Positions 51,254 to 60,200 of a DNA stretch of 64,000 nt are shown here, piece after piece. Within the stretch, counting starts at the first letter, position 1, and every line of letters starts with the position of its first letter. The notes under the pieces are model-generated. The model had not been told where the DNA came from and did no database searches. It saw only the letters and a list, made by a program, of their open reading frames with translations. This DNA comes from Pseudomonas marginalis (GTDB lineage: Bacteria > Pseudomonadota > Gammaproteobacteria > Pseudomonadales > Pseudomonadaceae). The DNA lies in assembly GCF_900105325.1 (NCBI RefSeq), contig NZ_FNSU01000003.1, positions 2,604,001 through 2,668,000 of the forward strand. The letters run 5' to 3'. The translations under genes and the position numbers were made by a program.

Positions 51254-51955
51254 ATGTCTTTGTTCAAGCGTTCAGTCACAGAGGGGTTGGGAACGTTTTG
51301 GCTGGTGTTGGGTGGTTGCGGGAGTGCGGTGTTGGCCGCCGCGTTTCCCGCAGTCGGGATCGGATTGCTGGGCGTGGCCCTGGCGTTCGGGCTCACGGTG
51401 CTGACCATGGCGGTGGCCATCGGGCATATCAGCGGTTGTCACCTCAACCCGGCGGTATCGGTGGGGCTGGTAGTGGGCGGGAGGTTTCCGGCCAGGGAGT
51501 TACCGGCGTACATCGTGGCCCAAGTCGTCGGCGGGGTGGTCGCCGCCGCATTGTTGTACTTCATCGCCAGCGGCAGGCCGGGCTTTGAACTGGCCGGTGG
51601 GCTGGCCTCCAACGGCTATGGCGAGCATTCGCCGGGCGGCTATTCAATGGCAGCGGGGTTTGTCTGCGAGCTGGTGATGACAGCCATGTTCGTGCTGATC
51701 ATCCTCGGCGCCACCGACCACCGTGCCCCGAAGGGCCTCGCGCCCATCGCCATTGGCCTGGCCCTCACCTTGATCCACCTGATCTCCATCCCCGTGACCA
51801 ACACCTCGGTCAACCCGGCCCGCAGTACCGGCCCGGCATTGATCGTGGGCGGGTGGGCGATCCAGCAGTTGTGGATGTTCTGGCTCGCGCCGATCCTCGG
51901 TGCGGTGGTGGGCGGTGTGGTCTATCGATGGCTGGGCAAGGAGGAGCCGGGCTGA
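51254..51955 (+). CDS. aqpZ: Aquaporin Z, water channel
   Basis: 233 residues, six helices and two half-helices. Both NPA boxes are present (SGCHLNPAVSVG and NTSVNPARSTGP). The selectivity residues of a strict water channel can be placed: Phe in ALAFGLTVLTM, His in LTLIHLISIPV, and the Arg after the second NPA. It lets water cross the inner membrane quickly during osmotic change. It stands alone between two repeat regions. Confidence 0.95.
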   Translation: MSLFKRSVTEGLGTFWLVLGGCGSAVLAAAFPAVGIGLLGVALAFGLTVLTMAVAIGHISGCHLNPAVSVGLVVGGRFPARELPAYIVAQVVGGVVAAALLYFIASGRPGFELAGGLASNGYGEHSPGGYSMAAGFVCELVMTAMFVLIILGATDHRAPKGLAPIAIGLALTLIHLISIPVTNTSVNPARSTGPALIVGGWAIQQLWMFWLAPILGAVVGGVVYRWLGKEEPG

Positions 51956-51967
51956 AACGCAACCCCC

Positions 51968-52067
51968 GTAGCAGCTGCCGAGCGCAAGCGAGGCTGCGTC
52001 AGGCGCGCTGCCGATTCAGGCTCGAGTCGCGGCCAACGCAGCCTCGCCGGGGCTCGACAGCTGCTAC
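51968..52067. repeat. Long inverted repeat between aqpZ and the acyltransferase gene
   Basis: GTAGCAGCTGCCGAGCGCAA plus GCGAGGCTGCGT pairs with ACGCAGCCTCGCCGGGGCTC plus GACAGCTGCTAC about 40 bases on. A third REP family, it lies between convergent genes and could act as a bidirectional transcription stop. Confidence 0.8.
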
Positions 52068-52112
52068 GAGCCCCCCATCAAGACCTCACCCCCGTAGCAG
52101 GGTGGGGGCGGT

Positions 52113-53237
52113 TTAGGCTTGTCGATAGGGCAGCGCCGCCCTCGCCTCTTCGGCATACGCCACAATCCCCACCCGCTCGCGCTCGAGGAAATCCTCCACG
52201 GCATTCTTCAACCCGGGGTGGCGCAGGTAGTGCCACGACCGGGTGATCACCGGCTCGAACCCGCGAATCAATTTGTGCTCGCCCTGAGCGCCGGCGTCGA
52301 AGCGTTGCAGGCCATGAGCGATGGCGTAGTCCATGCCCTGGTAGAAGCAGGTTTCAAAATGCAGCCGGTCAAACTCCGCCAGGCAACCCCAGTAGCGGCC
52401 GTAGAAGCTGTCGCCACCGATCAGGCTGAAGGCCATGGCCACCGGTCGCGTGCCTTGCCTGGCCAGCACCACACGGATCGCCTCGGGCATGCGCTCGGCC
52501 AGCAGGCTGAAAAACGCGCGGGTCAAGTACGGTGCCTGGCGGCGTACTGCGTAGGTATTGGCGTAGCAGGCGTAGACAAAATCCCACTGCGCCTCGTTCA
52601 GCTCGTGGCCTTGCAACCATTCGAAGTCGATGCCCTGCCCCGCCACTTGTTCGCGCTCCTTGCGCATCTGTTTGCGTTTGCGGGAACTGAGGGCGTCGAG
52701 GAAATCCTGGAAGTCACGGTAGCCGCGATTCTGCCAGTGAAACTGACAACCCAGGCGCTGCAACCAACCCGGTTGTTGGGCTAACGCCTCATCGGCCAAG
52801 CCGTCGGTGAAGTTGATATGGGCACTGGAGAGCCCTTCGATTTCCAGGTAGCCCGGCAGGCTCTTCAGCAGTTCGAAACCATCGTCGACGCTGGCCGCCA
52901 ACAAGCGGGGGCCGCTGACCGGGCTGAATGGTACGGCCGTCAGCAGCTTGGGGTAGTAATCAATGCCCGCACGCTCGCAGGCATCGGCCCAACCATGGTC
53001 GAACACGTACTCGCCGTAGGAATGCCATTTGCGATAACTGGGCAATGCCGCCACCAGTCGGTCGCCTTCCCAATGTAACAAATGCTCCGGTTGCCAGCCC
53101 GCTTGAGGGCCCAGGCTGGCACTGTCTTCCAGCGCGCTGAGGAAGGCGTGCCGCACAAAAGGCTGGGCGTCCGGCACCAGTGCGTCCCAGGCCTGCGGGG
53201 CGATTTCGGACAGGCTGTCCAGGCGTTGCAGCGGCAT
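52113..53237 (-). CDS. FemAB/GNAT-like acyltransferase (DUF482 / COG3146)
   Basis: 374 residues from the ATG at 53237, which has GAGG six bases upstream. The sequence matches the COG3146 family: AWDALVPDAQPFVRHAFLSA at the start, FPVSGPRLL-type block (PFSPVSGPRLLAA), RKRKQMRKERE and YGRYWGCLAEFDRLHFETCF. The C-terminal half resembles GNAT/FemAB acyl-CoA or aminoacyl-tRNA-dependent transferases. The substrate is unknown. It is convergent with aqpZ. Confidence 0.85.
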   Translation of the reverse strand: MPLQRLDSLSEIAPQAWDALVPDAQPFVRHAFLSALEDSASLGPQAGWQPEHLLHWEGDRLVAALPSYRKWHSYGEYVFDHGWADACERAGIDYYPKLLTAVPFSPVSGPRLLAASVDDGFELLKSLPGYLEIEGLSSAHINFTDGLADEALAQQPGWLQRLGCQFHWQNRGYRDFQDFLDALSSRKRKQMRKEREQVAGQGIDFEWLQGHELNEAQWDFVYACYANTYAVRRQAPYLTRAFFSLLAERMPEAIRVVLARQGTRPVAMAFSLIGGDSFYGRYWGCLAEFDRLHFETCFYQGMDYAIAHGLQRFDAGAQGEHKLIRGFEPVITRSWHYLRHPGLKNAVEDFLERERVGIVAYAEEARAALPYRQA

Positions 53238-53355
53238 TGGCATCCTCACTACGTCATGGCATGAAAACCTCGCGAGTATCGCTTATCGCAGGTCCGGGCA
53301 CACCCCCGAATCGCCCGACAAGGCTCTAAATCAATAGTTCCATTCTTAAATAATT

Positions 53356-53371
53356 TGTCATCTACATGACA
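53356..53371. promoter_or_regulatory. TGTCAT-N4-ATGACA palindrome upstream of the porin gene
   Basis: A perfect 6-bp dyad, TGTCATCTACATGACA, about 150 bases before the porin ATG and 119 bases from the acyltransferase start. It is a typical size for a dimeric regulator site; which regulator is unknown. A lone GTCATAAACG half site follows at about 53390. Confidence 0.45.
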
Positions 53372-53520
53372 TCACTTCGCCACTGCGCCGTCATAAACGA
53401 TCGTGATACTGACGCCTGTTTTTAGAGCGCCTGGTTCTATCAGGTGGTTACTTTTCCGTCCGTCATCGGTCGGTTGTGTCCTGGATGGTTTGCCATCCCT
53501 CCTCACTTTCGGAGATTGAT

Positions 53521-54864
53521 ATGCGTCTTGCTTCCACTAAAACTGCAGCGGCCCTGTGCGGGGGCCTGTTACTGGCCCTGAGCGTTCCGGCCAGCGCTGC
53601 AGTCGACGCTAAATTGCTCGACATGCTCAAGGCCAACGGCCAAATCACCGCTTCGCAGTACACCGAACTGCAAAACGAGTTGGCCAAAGACCAGAAAGAA
53701 CAGCAGATCGCACGGCAAGCTCAACAAGAGACCAACGAACAGATCGCGGCCACCGCGAAGAAAACCAACGAGCTGAGCAGCTTCGACCAGAAACTGGCCT
53801 GGGCCGCCAAGACTCAGTTCAAGGGTGATGTGCGCATGCGCCACGAGACCATCAAGGTCGAAGGCGAAAATGGCGTTACCCGCGCCGGCGTCACCGGTCG
53901 TGACAAGGACCGCGAACGGATCCGCGCACGCCTCGGCGCCTACACCGAAATCAACCCGCAGGTGGACACCGGTATTCGTATCGCCACCGGCGGCGGCAGC
54001 GATGCGCGCTCCACCAACCAGGACCTGGACGGCTACTTCGATAAAAAATCGATCTGGCTGGACCTCGGCTATATCGACTACCACCCTGACCAGATCAAAA
54101 ACCTGCACATCATTGGCGGCAAAATGCTGCAGCCCTGGGTCAACATGGGCGATGTGATCTGGGATAGCGACATCAACCCGGAAGGCCTGGCACTCACCTA
54201 CAAGTACCCACTGGGCGGCAGCGCCGAGCTGTTCGGCAGCCTGGGTAACTACAACCTCAAGGACAACGTGGACGGTGACGGCGTGCAGTACCGCCATGAC
54301 CTGCGCCTGACCACCGGCCAGTTGGGGACCCGCTTCTCGGTGACCGACAACCTGAAAATGACCCTGGGCGGCAGCGTCTACGCCTACCAGAACGATGAAG
54401 ACAGCCGTGCCTCAGGCACCAGCACCCCGAACGTGCTGGCCACCAACGGCAACACCCCCAACGGCGAGTTCCGCCTGTATGAAGGCTTCGGTCAAGTCGA
54501 TATCGGCGGCCTGGCGGTGCCTCTGTCGTTCTACGGTCAGTACGTGAAAAACAACGACGCAATCGACGATGCGGACACGGCCTGGTTGCTGGGTGCCAAG
54601 TCCAAGGTGTTCGGTTTCAACCTGGACTACAACTATCGCGACGTGCAGAAAAACGCCGTGGTGGGGGCCTTCACCGATTCGGACTTCGGCGGCGGCTTCA
54701 CCGGTTCCCGTGGTCACAAGTTCAAAGTCGGCTATGACATCGACAAGAACTTCGCCGTCGGCGCGACCTACTTCCTGACCAAGACCGACACCTACAGCCG
54801 CACGCTGGTGGACGGTAGCGCCAAAGCCAACACCTTCCAGCTGGATGCAGAAGCCAAGTTCTAA
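53521..54864 (+). CDS. Outer-membrane putative porin (Porin_5 type)
   Basis: 447 residues with a signal peptide (MRLASTKTAAALCGGLLLALSVPASA). A periplasmic helical coiled-coil segment follows (about 30-100; many Gln/Glu/Lys heptads such as LAKDQKEQQIARQAQQETNE), then a beta-barrel with repeated aromatic-ended strands and a terminal Phe (FQLDAEAKF). This coiled coil plus barrel is typical of the putative porin family and of trimeric, partly OprP-like channels; the solute is unknown. The strong ribosome site and codon use suggest high expression. A stem-loop follows at 54881-54903. Confidence 0.85.
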   Translation: MRLASTKTAAALCGGLLLALSVPASAAVDAKLLDMLKANGQITASQYTELQNELAKDQKEQQIARQAQQETNEQIAATAKKTNELSSFDQKLAWAAKTQFKGDVRMRHETIKVEGENGVTRAGVTGRDKDRERIRARLGAYTEINPQVDTGIRIATGGGSDARSTNQDLDGYFDKKSIWLDLGYIDYHPDQIKNLHIIGGKMLQPWVNMGDVIWDSDINPEGLALTYKYPLGGSAELFGSLGNYNLKDNVDGDGVQYRHDLRLTTGQLGTRFSVTDNLKMTLGGSVYAYQNDEDSRASGTSTPNVLATNGNTPNGEFRLYEGFGQVDIGGLAVPLSFYGQYVKNNDAIDDADTAWLLGAKSKVFGFNLDYNYRDVQKNAVVGAFTDSDFGGGFTGSRGHKFKVGYDIDKNFAVGATYFLTKTDTYSRTLVDGSAKANTFQLDAEAKF

Positions 54865-54880
54865 AGATAAGTGTTCAAGA

Positions 54881-54903
54881 CCTCGGGCCAGGACGGCCCG
54901 AGG
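54881..54903 (+). terminator. Stem-loop after the porin gene
   Basis: A perfect 9-bp stem CCTCGGGCC / GGCCCGAGG with an AGGAC loop, 16 bases after the stop codon. It has no T run, so it may be a weak terminator or an mRNA-stabilising structure. Confidence 0.55.
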
Positions 54904-54971
54904 TGGCTGTACCAGACTTGCGTGGGTGGATCGGTCCCCATCATCCGTCCGATCGCCCCACGCGAGCCTGC

Positions 54972-55217
54972 TTATTCCCCGCCTTTCTGATCCTTGAGCC
55001 GCTCGGCAGCCAGCCGCTGCGCCAAGGCATCCACATCCTTCACCGGTTCCTGCGGCAGCATCCGCAACGTCGCCTGCAGCAGGCGCATCTGGCGGATAAA
55101 CCGTCGGCAGTTGGGGCAGAACATCAAGTGATGACGCACCAGCAGACGTTCGCGAAAGGTCAATTGCCCATCGAGATAGTCACTGGAACGTGCCACTTGT
55201 TCTTTACAGGTCAACAT
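54972..55217 (-). CDS. Zinc-finger anti-sigma factor
   Basis: 81 residues with the ZAS signature His30-x3-Cys34-x2-Cys37 (RHHLMFCPNC) plus Cys4, and helical ends. There is no membrane segment, so it is a soluble cytoplasmic anti-sigma factor that would hold the ECF sigma factor encoded just upstream; the genes overlap by seven bases (55211-55217). Zinc loss or oxidation of the Cys pair is a known release signal in such factors; whether it applies here is open. Confidence 0.85.
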   Translation of the reverse strand: MLTCKEQVARSSDYLDGQLTFRERLLVRHHLMFCPNCRRFIRQMRLLQATLRMLPQEPVKDVDALAQRLAAERLKDQKGGE

Positions 55218-55825
55218 TCGCCCGTTTCCTCAAAATGCTCCACCGTGGCGAAGACTTTAAGCCGTGCTCGATGCAACAGCACGCGGACATTGGAGAGTGA
55301 GAGCGTCAGAAGATTACAGATCTCCTCCAGTTCCAGGCCCTGGCGTTCACGCAGCACCAGCACGCTGCTTTGCAGTTCGGACAAACTCAGCAACGTGTGC
55401 TCCAGGCACTTGCGCAGCTCATCCTCGGTCAGCAAGGCTTCCGGGGTGTCCTGGTGCCAGGCATACGGGGCGACGGCCCAGTGGCCATCATCGGGGGAGA
55501 ATCGATCATCGCCGATGGTGCCGTGGGGCGAAGGCAAATCGTCGAGCAGCACTTCCCGGCGATTCTGCTTATAGCGCCCCTTGGCGGCGTTGGCAGTGAT
55601 GGTCAGCAGCCAGGTCTTGAGGCTGGAACGCCCTTCGAATTTGGCCAGGTTGCGCACCACCGACAGCCAGGCGTCCTGCACCACTTCGTCGGCATGCCGC
55701 TGGCCGGCGATGGCATACGCCACCGCCCGCATTGCGCTTTGGTACGTGGTGACCAATTCCTTGTAGGCCCGTTGCTCGCCCTTGAGCAGTCGTTCAAGCA
55801 GGTGCGCGTCGTCCGCTGCTGCCAT
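55211..55825 (-). CDS. ECF-type RNA polymerase sigma factor
   Basis: 204 residues. Region 2 (about 10-90: YQSAMRAVAYAIAGQRHADE, VVQDAWLSVVRNLAKF, SSLKTWLLTITANAAKGRY) recognises the -10 element and core polymerase. Region 4 (about 140-200: LLSLSELQSSVLVLRERQGL, EEICNLLTLSLSNVRVLLHRAR) binds the -35. It is followed and overlapped by its anti-sigma gene. fabH2 lies 17 bp upstream on the same strand, as in P. aeruginosa (PA3286-PA3285), hinting that the regulon is tied to fatty-acid or envelope state. Confidence 0.9.
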   Translation of the reverse strand: MAAADDAHLLERLLKGEQRAYKELVTTYQSAMRAVAYAIAGQRHADEVVQDAWLSVVRNLAKFEGRSSLKTWLLTITANAAKGRYKQNRREVLLDDLPSPHGTIGDDRFSPDDGHWAVAPYAWHQDTPEALLTEDELRKCLEHTLLSLSELQSSVLVLRERQGLELEEICNLLTLSLSNVRVLLHRARLKVFATVEHFEETGEC

Positions 55826-55842
55826 TCAAGACCTCGATTGTC

Positions 55843-56964
55843 TTAACGCTTGCGCAGGATCACGCTACCGATCGAATAGCCTGCGCCAAACGAACTGAGT
55901 ACCGCGACGGCGCCCTTGGGCAGATCGTCCTGGTAGATGTGGAATGCAATCACCGAACCCGCCGAGCTGGTGTTGGCGTAAGTATCGAGGATCACCGGTG
56001 CTTCTTCCACCGTGGCTTCGCGGCCCAGCAGTTTCTTCACAATCAGGTGGTTCATGCTCAGGTTGGCCTGGTGCAGCCAGAAGCGCTTCACATCGGCCAC
56101 GTTCAACTGGTTCTCTTCCAGGTGCACGCCGATCAGTTCGGCGACCATCGGGCACACGTCGCGGAAGACTTTGCGGCCTTCCTGCACGAACAGCTTGTCG
56201 GGCGCACCGATGCCCTCTTCCGCCGCGCGGTTGAGGAAACCGAAGTTGTTGCGGATGTTATTGGAGAACTTGGTCAGCAGCTTGGTGCTCACCACGTCGA
56301 ACTGATGCGCGGAGGTCGCCAGGTCGGCGCGCTCGAGGACGACGGCCGTGGCGGCGTCGCCGAAGATAAAGTGACTGTCGCGGTCGCGGAAGTTCAAGTG
56401 GCCGGTGCAGACTTCAGGGTTGACCATCAGGATCGCCCGGGCCTGGCCCAGCTGGATGCTGTTGGCGGCGTTCTGGATACCGAAGGTCGCCGAGGAACAC
56501 GCCACGTTCATGTCGAAACCGAAGCCTGCGATGCCAAGGGCTTCCTGGACTTCGATGGCGATGGCCGGGTAGGCACGTTGCAGGTTGGAACAGGCGACGA
56601 TCACACCATCGATGTCGGCGGCGGTCTTGCCGGCGCGCTGCAGGGCCTGCTCGGCGGCACCGATGGCCATCTGGCAAAGCACGGACCACTCGTCATTGCT
56701 GCGCTCGGGCAGGCGCGGCGCCATGCGCTGCGGGTCAAGAATGCCCTCCTTGTCCATCACAAAGCGGCTCTTGATGCCCGAGGCTTTTTCGATGAACGCA
56801 GCGCTCGACTCCGTCAGCGCCTGGACTTCACCGCGCTCGATGGCAGCGGCGTTGTCCGAGTTGAACTGGTGCACGTAAGCATTGAAAGACTGCACCAGTT
56901 CTTCGTTGCTGATGCTGTTGGCAGGGGTGTAAAGGCCAGTGCCGCTGATGACGACGTTATGCAC
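55843..56964 (-). CDS. fabH2: Beta-ketoacyl-ACP synthase III family protein, FabH2-type (PA3286-like)
   Basis: 373 residues with a GTG start at 56964 (AGAGGA seven bases upstream). The thiolase-fold Cys-His-Asn triad is intact: Cys in FDMNVACSSATFGIQ, His in FWLHQANLSMNHLI and Asn in LDTYANTSSAGSVIAFH. It ends GAGYSIGSVILRKR. The P. aeruginosa equivalent PA3286 condenses medium-chain acyl-CoA from beta-oxidation with malonyl-ACP, feeding fatty-acid synthesis, and bypasses the need for acetyl-CoA priming. It is the first gene of a fabH2-sigma-anti-sigma set. Confidence 0.9.
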   Translation of the reverse strand: MHNVVISGTGLYTPANSISNEELVQSFNAYVHQFNSDNAAAIERGEVQALTESSAAFIEKASGIKSRFVMDKEGILDPQRMAPRLPERSNDEWSVLCQMAIGAAEQALQRAGKTAADIDGVIVACSNLQRAYPAIAIEVQEALGIAGFGFDMNVACSSATFGIQNAANSIQLGQARAILMVNPEVCTGHLNFRDRDSHFIFGDAATAVVLERADLATSAHQFDVVSTKLLTKFSNNIRNNFGFLNRAAEEGIGAPDKLFVQEGRKVFRDVCPMVAELIGVHLEENQLNVADVKRFWLHQANLSMNHLIVKKLLGREATVEEAPVILDTYANTSSAGSVIAFHIYQDDLPKGAVAVLSSFGAGYSIGSVILRKR

Positions 56965-57198
56965 GATCGTTCCTCTAAATCTGTCAGGCAGATGATATTG
57001 GTACCGACGTACCAAACCGTAAGTAGTTCTATTCCGCCCAGCGGACATCAAACTGGCATCGCTTTATTCCATCGCGCCGTGGCTACACACCAGCCCATCA
57101 CGACGATCCCGGCATTTATAACCGCGAAGTTTGCCACAAACCCTGGGGTTTGGCGCCATATGCCGGATAAACACCCTGATCAAAGCGCGATCAAGTTT

Positions 57199-57230
57199 CA
57201 ATGTGGGAGATTGCCCCCTCCCACATTTGG
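57199..57230. repeat. REP-like palindrome
   Basis: AATGTGGGAG / CTCCCACATT around ATTGCCCC, the GTGGGAGGGGGC class, lying between the hrpA stop and the fabH2 promoter region. Confidence 0.75.
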
Positions 57231-57261
57231 ACCTGTCTGGTCTGGATAACCGAGAAAGGGA

Positions 57262-60200
57262 TCAGGCCTCGACCAGGCTCCACTGCTTGCTCAAGCGCTT
57301 GTCGGAAATCGGCACCTTGGTCCCCAACTGCTGGGCAAACAACGACACCCGGTATTCCTCCAACCACCAGCGATACAGCTCCAGTTGCGGGTCGCGCTTG
57401 CCTTCCTGGGTGTGCTTGTTCAAGCGGTTCTGGTACTGCGCCCACAGGCCGCCCAGTTCGCTGCTCCACACCCGATCCTTTTGCACCTGGCCAGGCAGTT
57501 TCTCCAGGCGCAATTCGATGGCCTTGAGAAAACGCGGCAATTCCTTGAACCACTGCGCCGGGGTTTCGCGCACAAAGCCGGGATACACCAGGTTGCTCAA
57601 TTGCTGCTTGATGTCGTTCAGGGCCACGGCCTGGGCCAGGTCGATCTTGCCCTTGAAGCGCTTTTGCAGGCCATGCCAGAGCTTCAGCACGTCCAGGGTC
57701 AGGCGCGCCAGGCGTTCGGCGTGTTCGGTCCAACTGCCACGCTTGCGTTCAGCCAGCGCCGCCAAACCGGCACCGTCACGGGGCAGGCTGGCTTCGCCTT
57801 CCAGCACACAGGTGTCGAGGCTGGCCAGCAGGATGTCTTCCACCAGGGCGTCGATACGCCCCAGTTCGCGGTACATCAGGCCCAGTTCAGTGAGGCCGGG
57901 CAATTTGCCGCGCATGAATTTGGCCGGTTCCGCCAATTGCTGCATCAACAGGCGTTGCAACGCACGGCGGTGCTGGAACTCAGCCTCGGCGGCGGTGGAA
58001 AAACGGCCCTCTTTCACGGTGCCGTTTTCTTCCACCAGCGCCGGATAGACCGTCATCGACAGCCCGGCGATCTTCTGCTGGGTTTTCTCGGCCACCGCCG
58101 CGAACACCTTGGCCTCCACCGGCTGCTGGCTTTTCGCGGTGTGCGGCACGGCCAGCGCGGCCTGGCTGGCTTCGACAAAACGCGCGGTCAACTCGGCCAG
58201 GTCGCGGCCCTCGCCAAGGAACTTGCCTTGACCGTCGACCACTTCCAGGTTCATCTTCAGATGGTTTTCCACCTGCTGCGCCGCTTCGGCCCAGGCCTCA
58301 TCGCTGACCCGCGCCCCGGTCATGCGCAGCAATTCGCGCCCCAATGCCTGGGGCAGCGAACCCTGGCCAAACTCGATGCGCTGCAGCGCCGCCTTGACGA
58401 AATCCGGCACCGGCACGAAGTTCTTGCGCAGGGCCTTGGGCAGGTTGCGCACCAGGGCGATGCACTTGGCTTCGATCACCCCCGGCACCAGCCACTCCAG
58501 GCGCTCCGGCGGCAAGGCCGGCAGCAGCGGTGCCGGTACGCGCAGGGTCACGCCGTCGCGGGGGTGGTTGGGTTCGAAGTGGTAACTCAGGGCCAGTTCC
58601 AGATCGCCCAGGTGCAGGGTGTCCGGGTAATGGGCGGCAGTGACTTCACTGGCTTCGCGGGCCAGCACGTCTTCCTCGCGCATGATCAGCAACTGCGGGT
58701 CTTTCTGGCTGTTGACCTTGTACCAGCTGTCAAAGGTGGCGGTCTGGTGGATCTCCGCCGGCAGCCGTGCGTCATAGAACGCGTACAAGGTCTCTTCGTC
58801 GGCCAGGATATCGCGGCGGCGCGCCTTGGCTTCCAGTTCGTCGAGCTGCTCCAGCAGTTGCTGGTTGGCCGTGAGGCACTTGGCGCGGGACTGGATCTCG
58901 CCACGCACCAAGCCTTCGCGAATAAACAACTCCCGCGACACCACCGGGTCAATCGGCCCGTAATGCACCGGCCGACGCCCGACCACGATCAGCCCGAACA
59001 GGGTGATCTGCTCGAACGCCACCACCTGGCCGCGCTTCTTCTCCCAGTGGGGTTCGAAGTGGTTTTTCTTGATCAAGTGCCCGGCCAGCGGTTCGATCCA
59101 GTCGGCATCGATCTTCGCCACCATGCGCGCATACAGCTTGGTGGTTTCCACCAGTTCGGCGGTCATCAGCCATTGCGGGCGTTTCTTGCCGATACCCGAG
59201 GACGGGTGAATCCAGAAGCGTCGCTGACGGGCGCCGAGATAATCGCCGTCCTCGGTCTTCTGGCCGATCTGGCTGAGCAGGCCGGACAGCACCGCCTTGT
59301 GCAGCTTGGGGAAGTCCGCCGGTTCTTTGTTGACGGTCAACTGCATGTCGCGGCAGATCAGGCTCAACTGGCGATGGGAGTCGCGCCACTCGCGCAGGCG
59401 CAGGTAGTTGAGGAAGTTCTTGCGGCACCAGTTGCGCAGCGGGCTGGCGGTGAGTGCCTGGCGCTGCTCTTCAAAACCACGCCACAAATTGACCAGCCCG
59501 GCGAAGTCCGAGTCCGCATCTTTCCACTGCGCATGGGCCTGGTCGGCGGCCTGCTGGCGCTCCGGTGGGCGCTCGCGCGGGTCCTGGATCGACATGGCGC
59601 TGGCCACGATCAGCACTTCCTGCAAGCTGCCGAGCTTGGCGGCTTCAAGCAGCATGCGGCCCATGCGCGGGTCCACAGGCAGGCGCGCCAACTGACGGCC
59701 CAATGGCGTGAGCTGGCTGTTGCGATCGACCGCCGAGAGTTCCTGCAACAGGTTGAAACCATCGCTGATGGCCTTGCCATCCGGCGGTTCGATAAACGGG
59801 AAGTCGGTGATTTCGCCGAGGCGCAAATGCAGCATTTGCAGGATGACGGCGGCGAGGTTGGTGCGCAGGATCTCGGGATCGGTAAATTCCGGACGGCCGA
59901 TAAAATCCTCTTCGCTGTACAAGCGAATGCAAATCCCCGGCTCCACCCGGCCGCAACGGCCTTTACGCTGGTTGGCACTGGCCTGGGAAATCGCCTCGAT
60001 CGGCAGGCGCTGCACCTTGGCGCGGTAGCTGTAGCGGCTGATGCGTGCGGTGCCGCTGTCGATCACATAACGAATGCCCGGCACCGTCAGCGAGGTTTCC
60101 GCGACGTTGGTCGCCAGCACCACTCGGCGCCCTGGGTGGGACTGGAAAATGCGCTGCTGTTCGGCCGGCGACAGGCGTGCGTACAACGGCAGGATCTCGG

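Noticed and set aside
53389..53406. A Pho-box-like sequence (GTCATAAACG) upstream of the porin
   Set aside because: Only one half of the direct repeat matches; the second half fails at most positions, so phosphate control is not supported.
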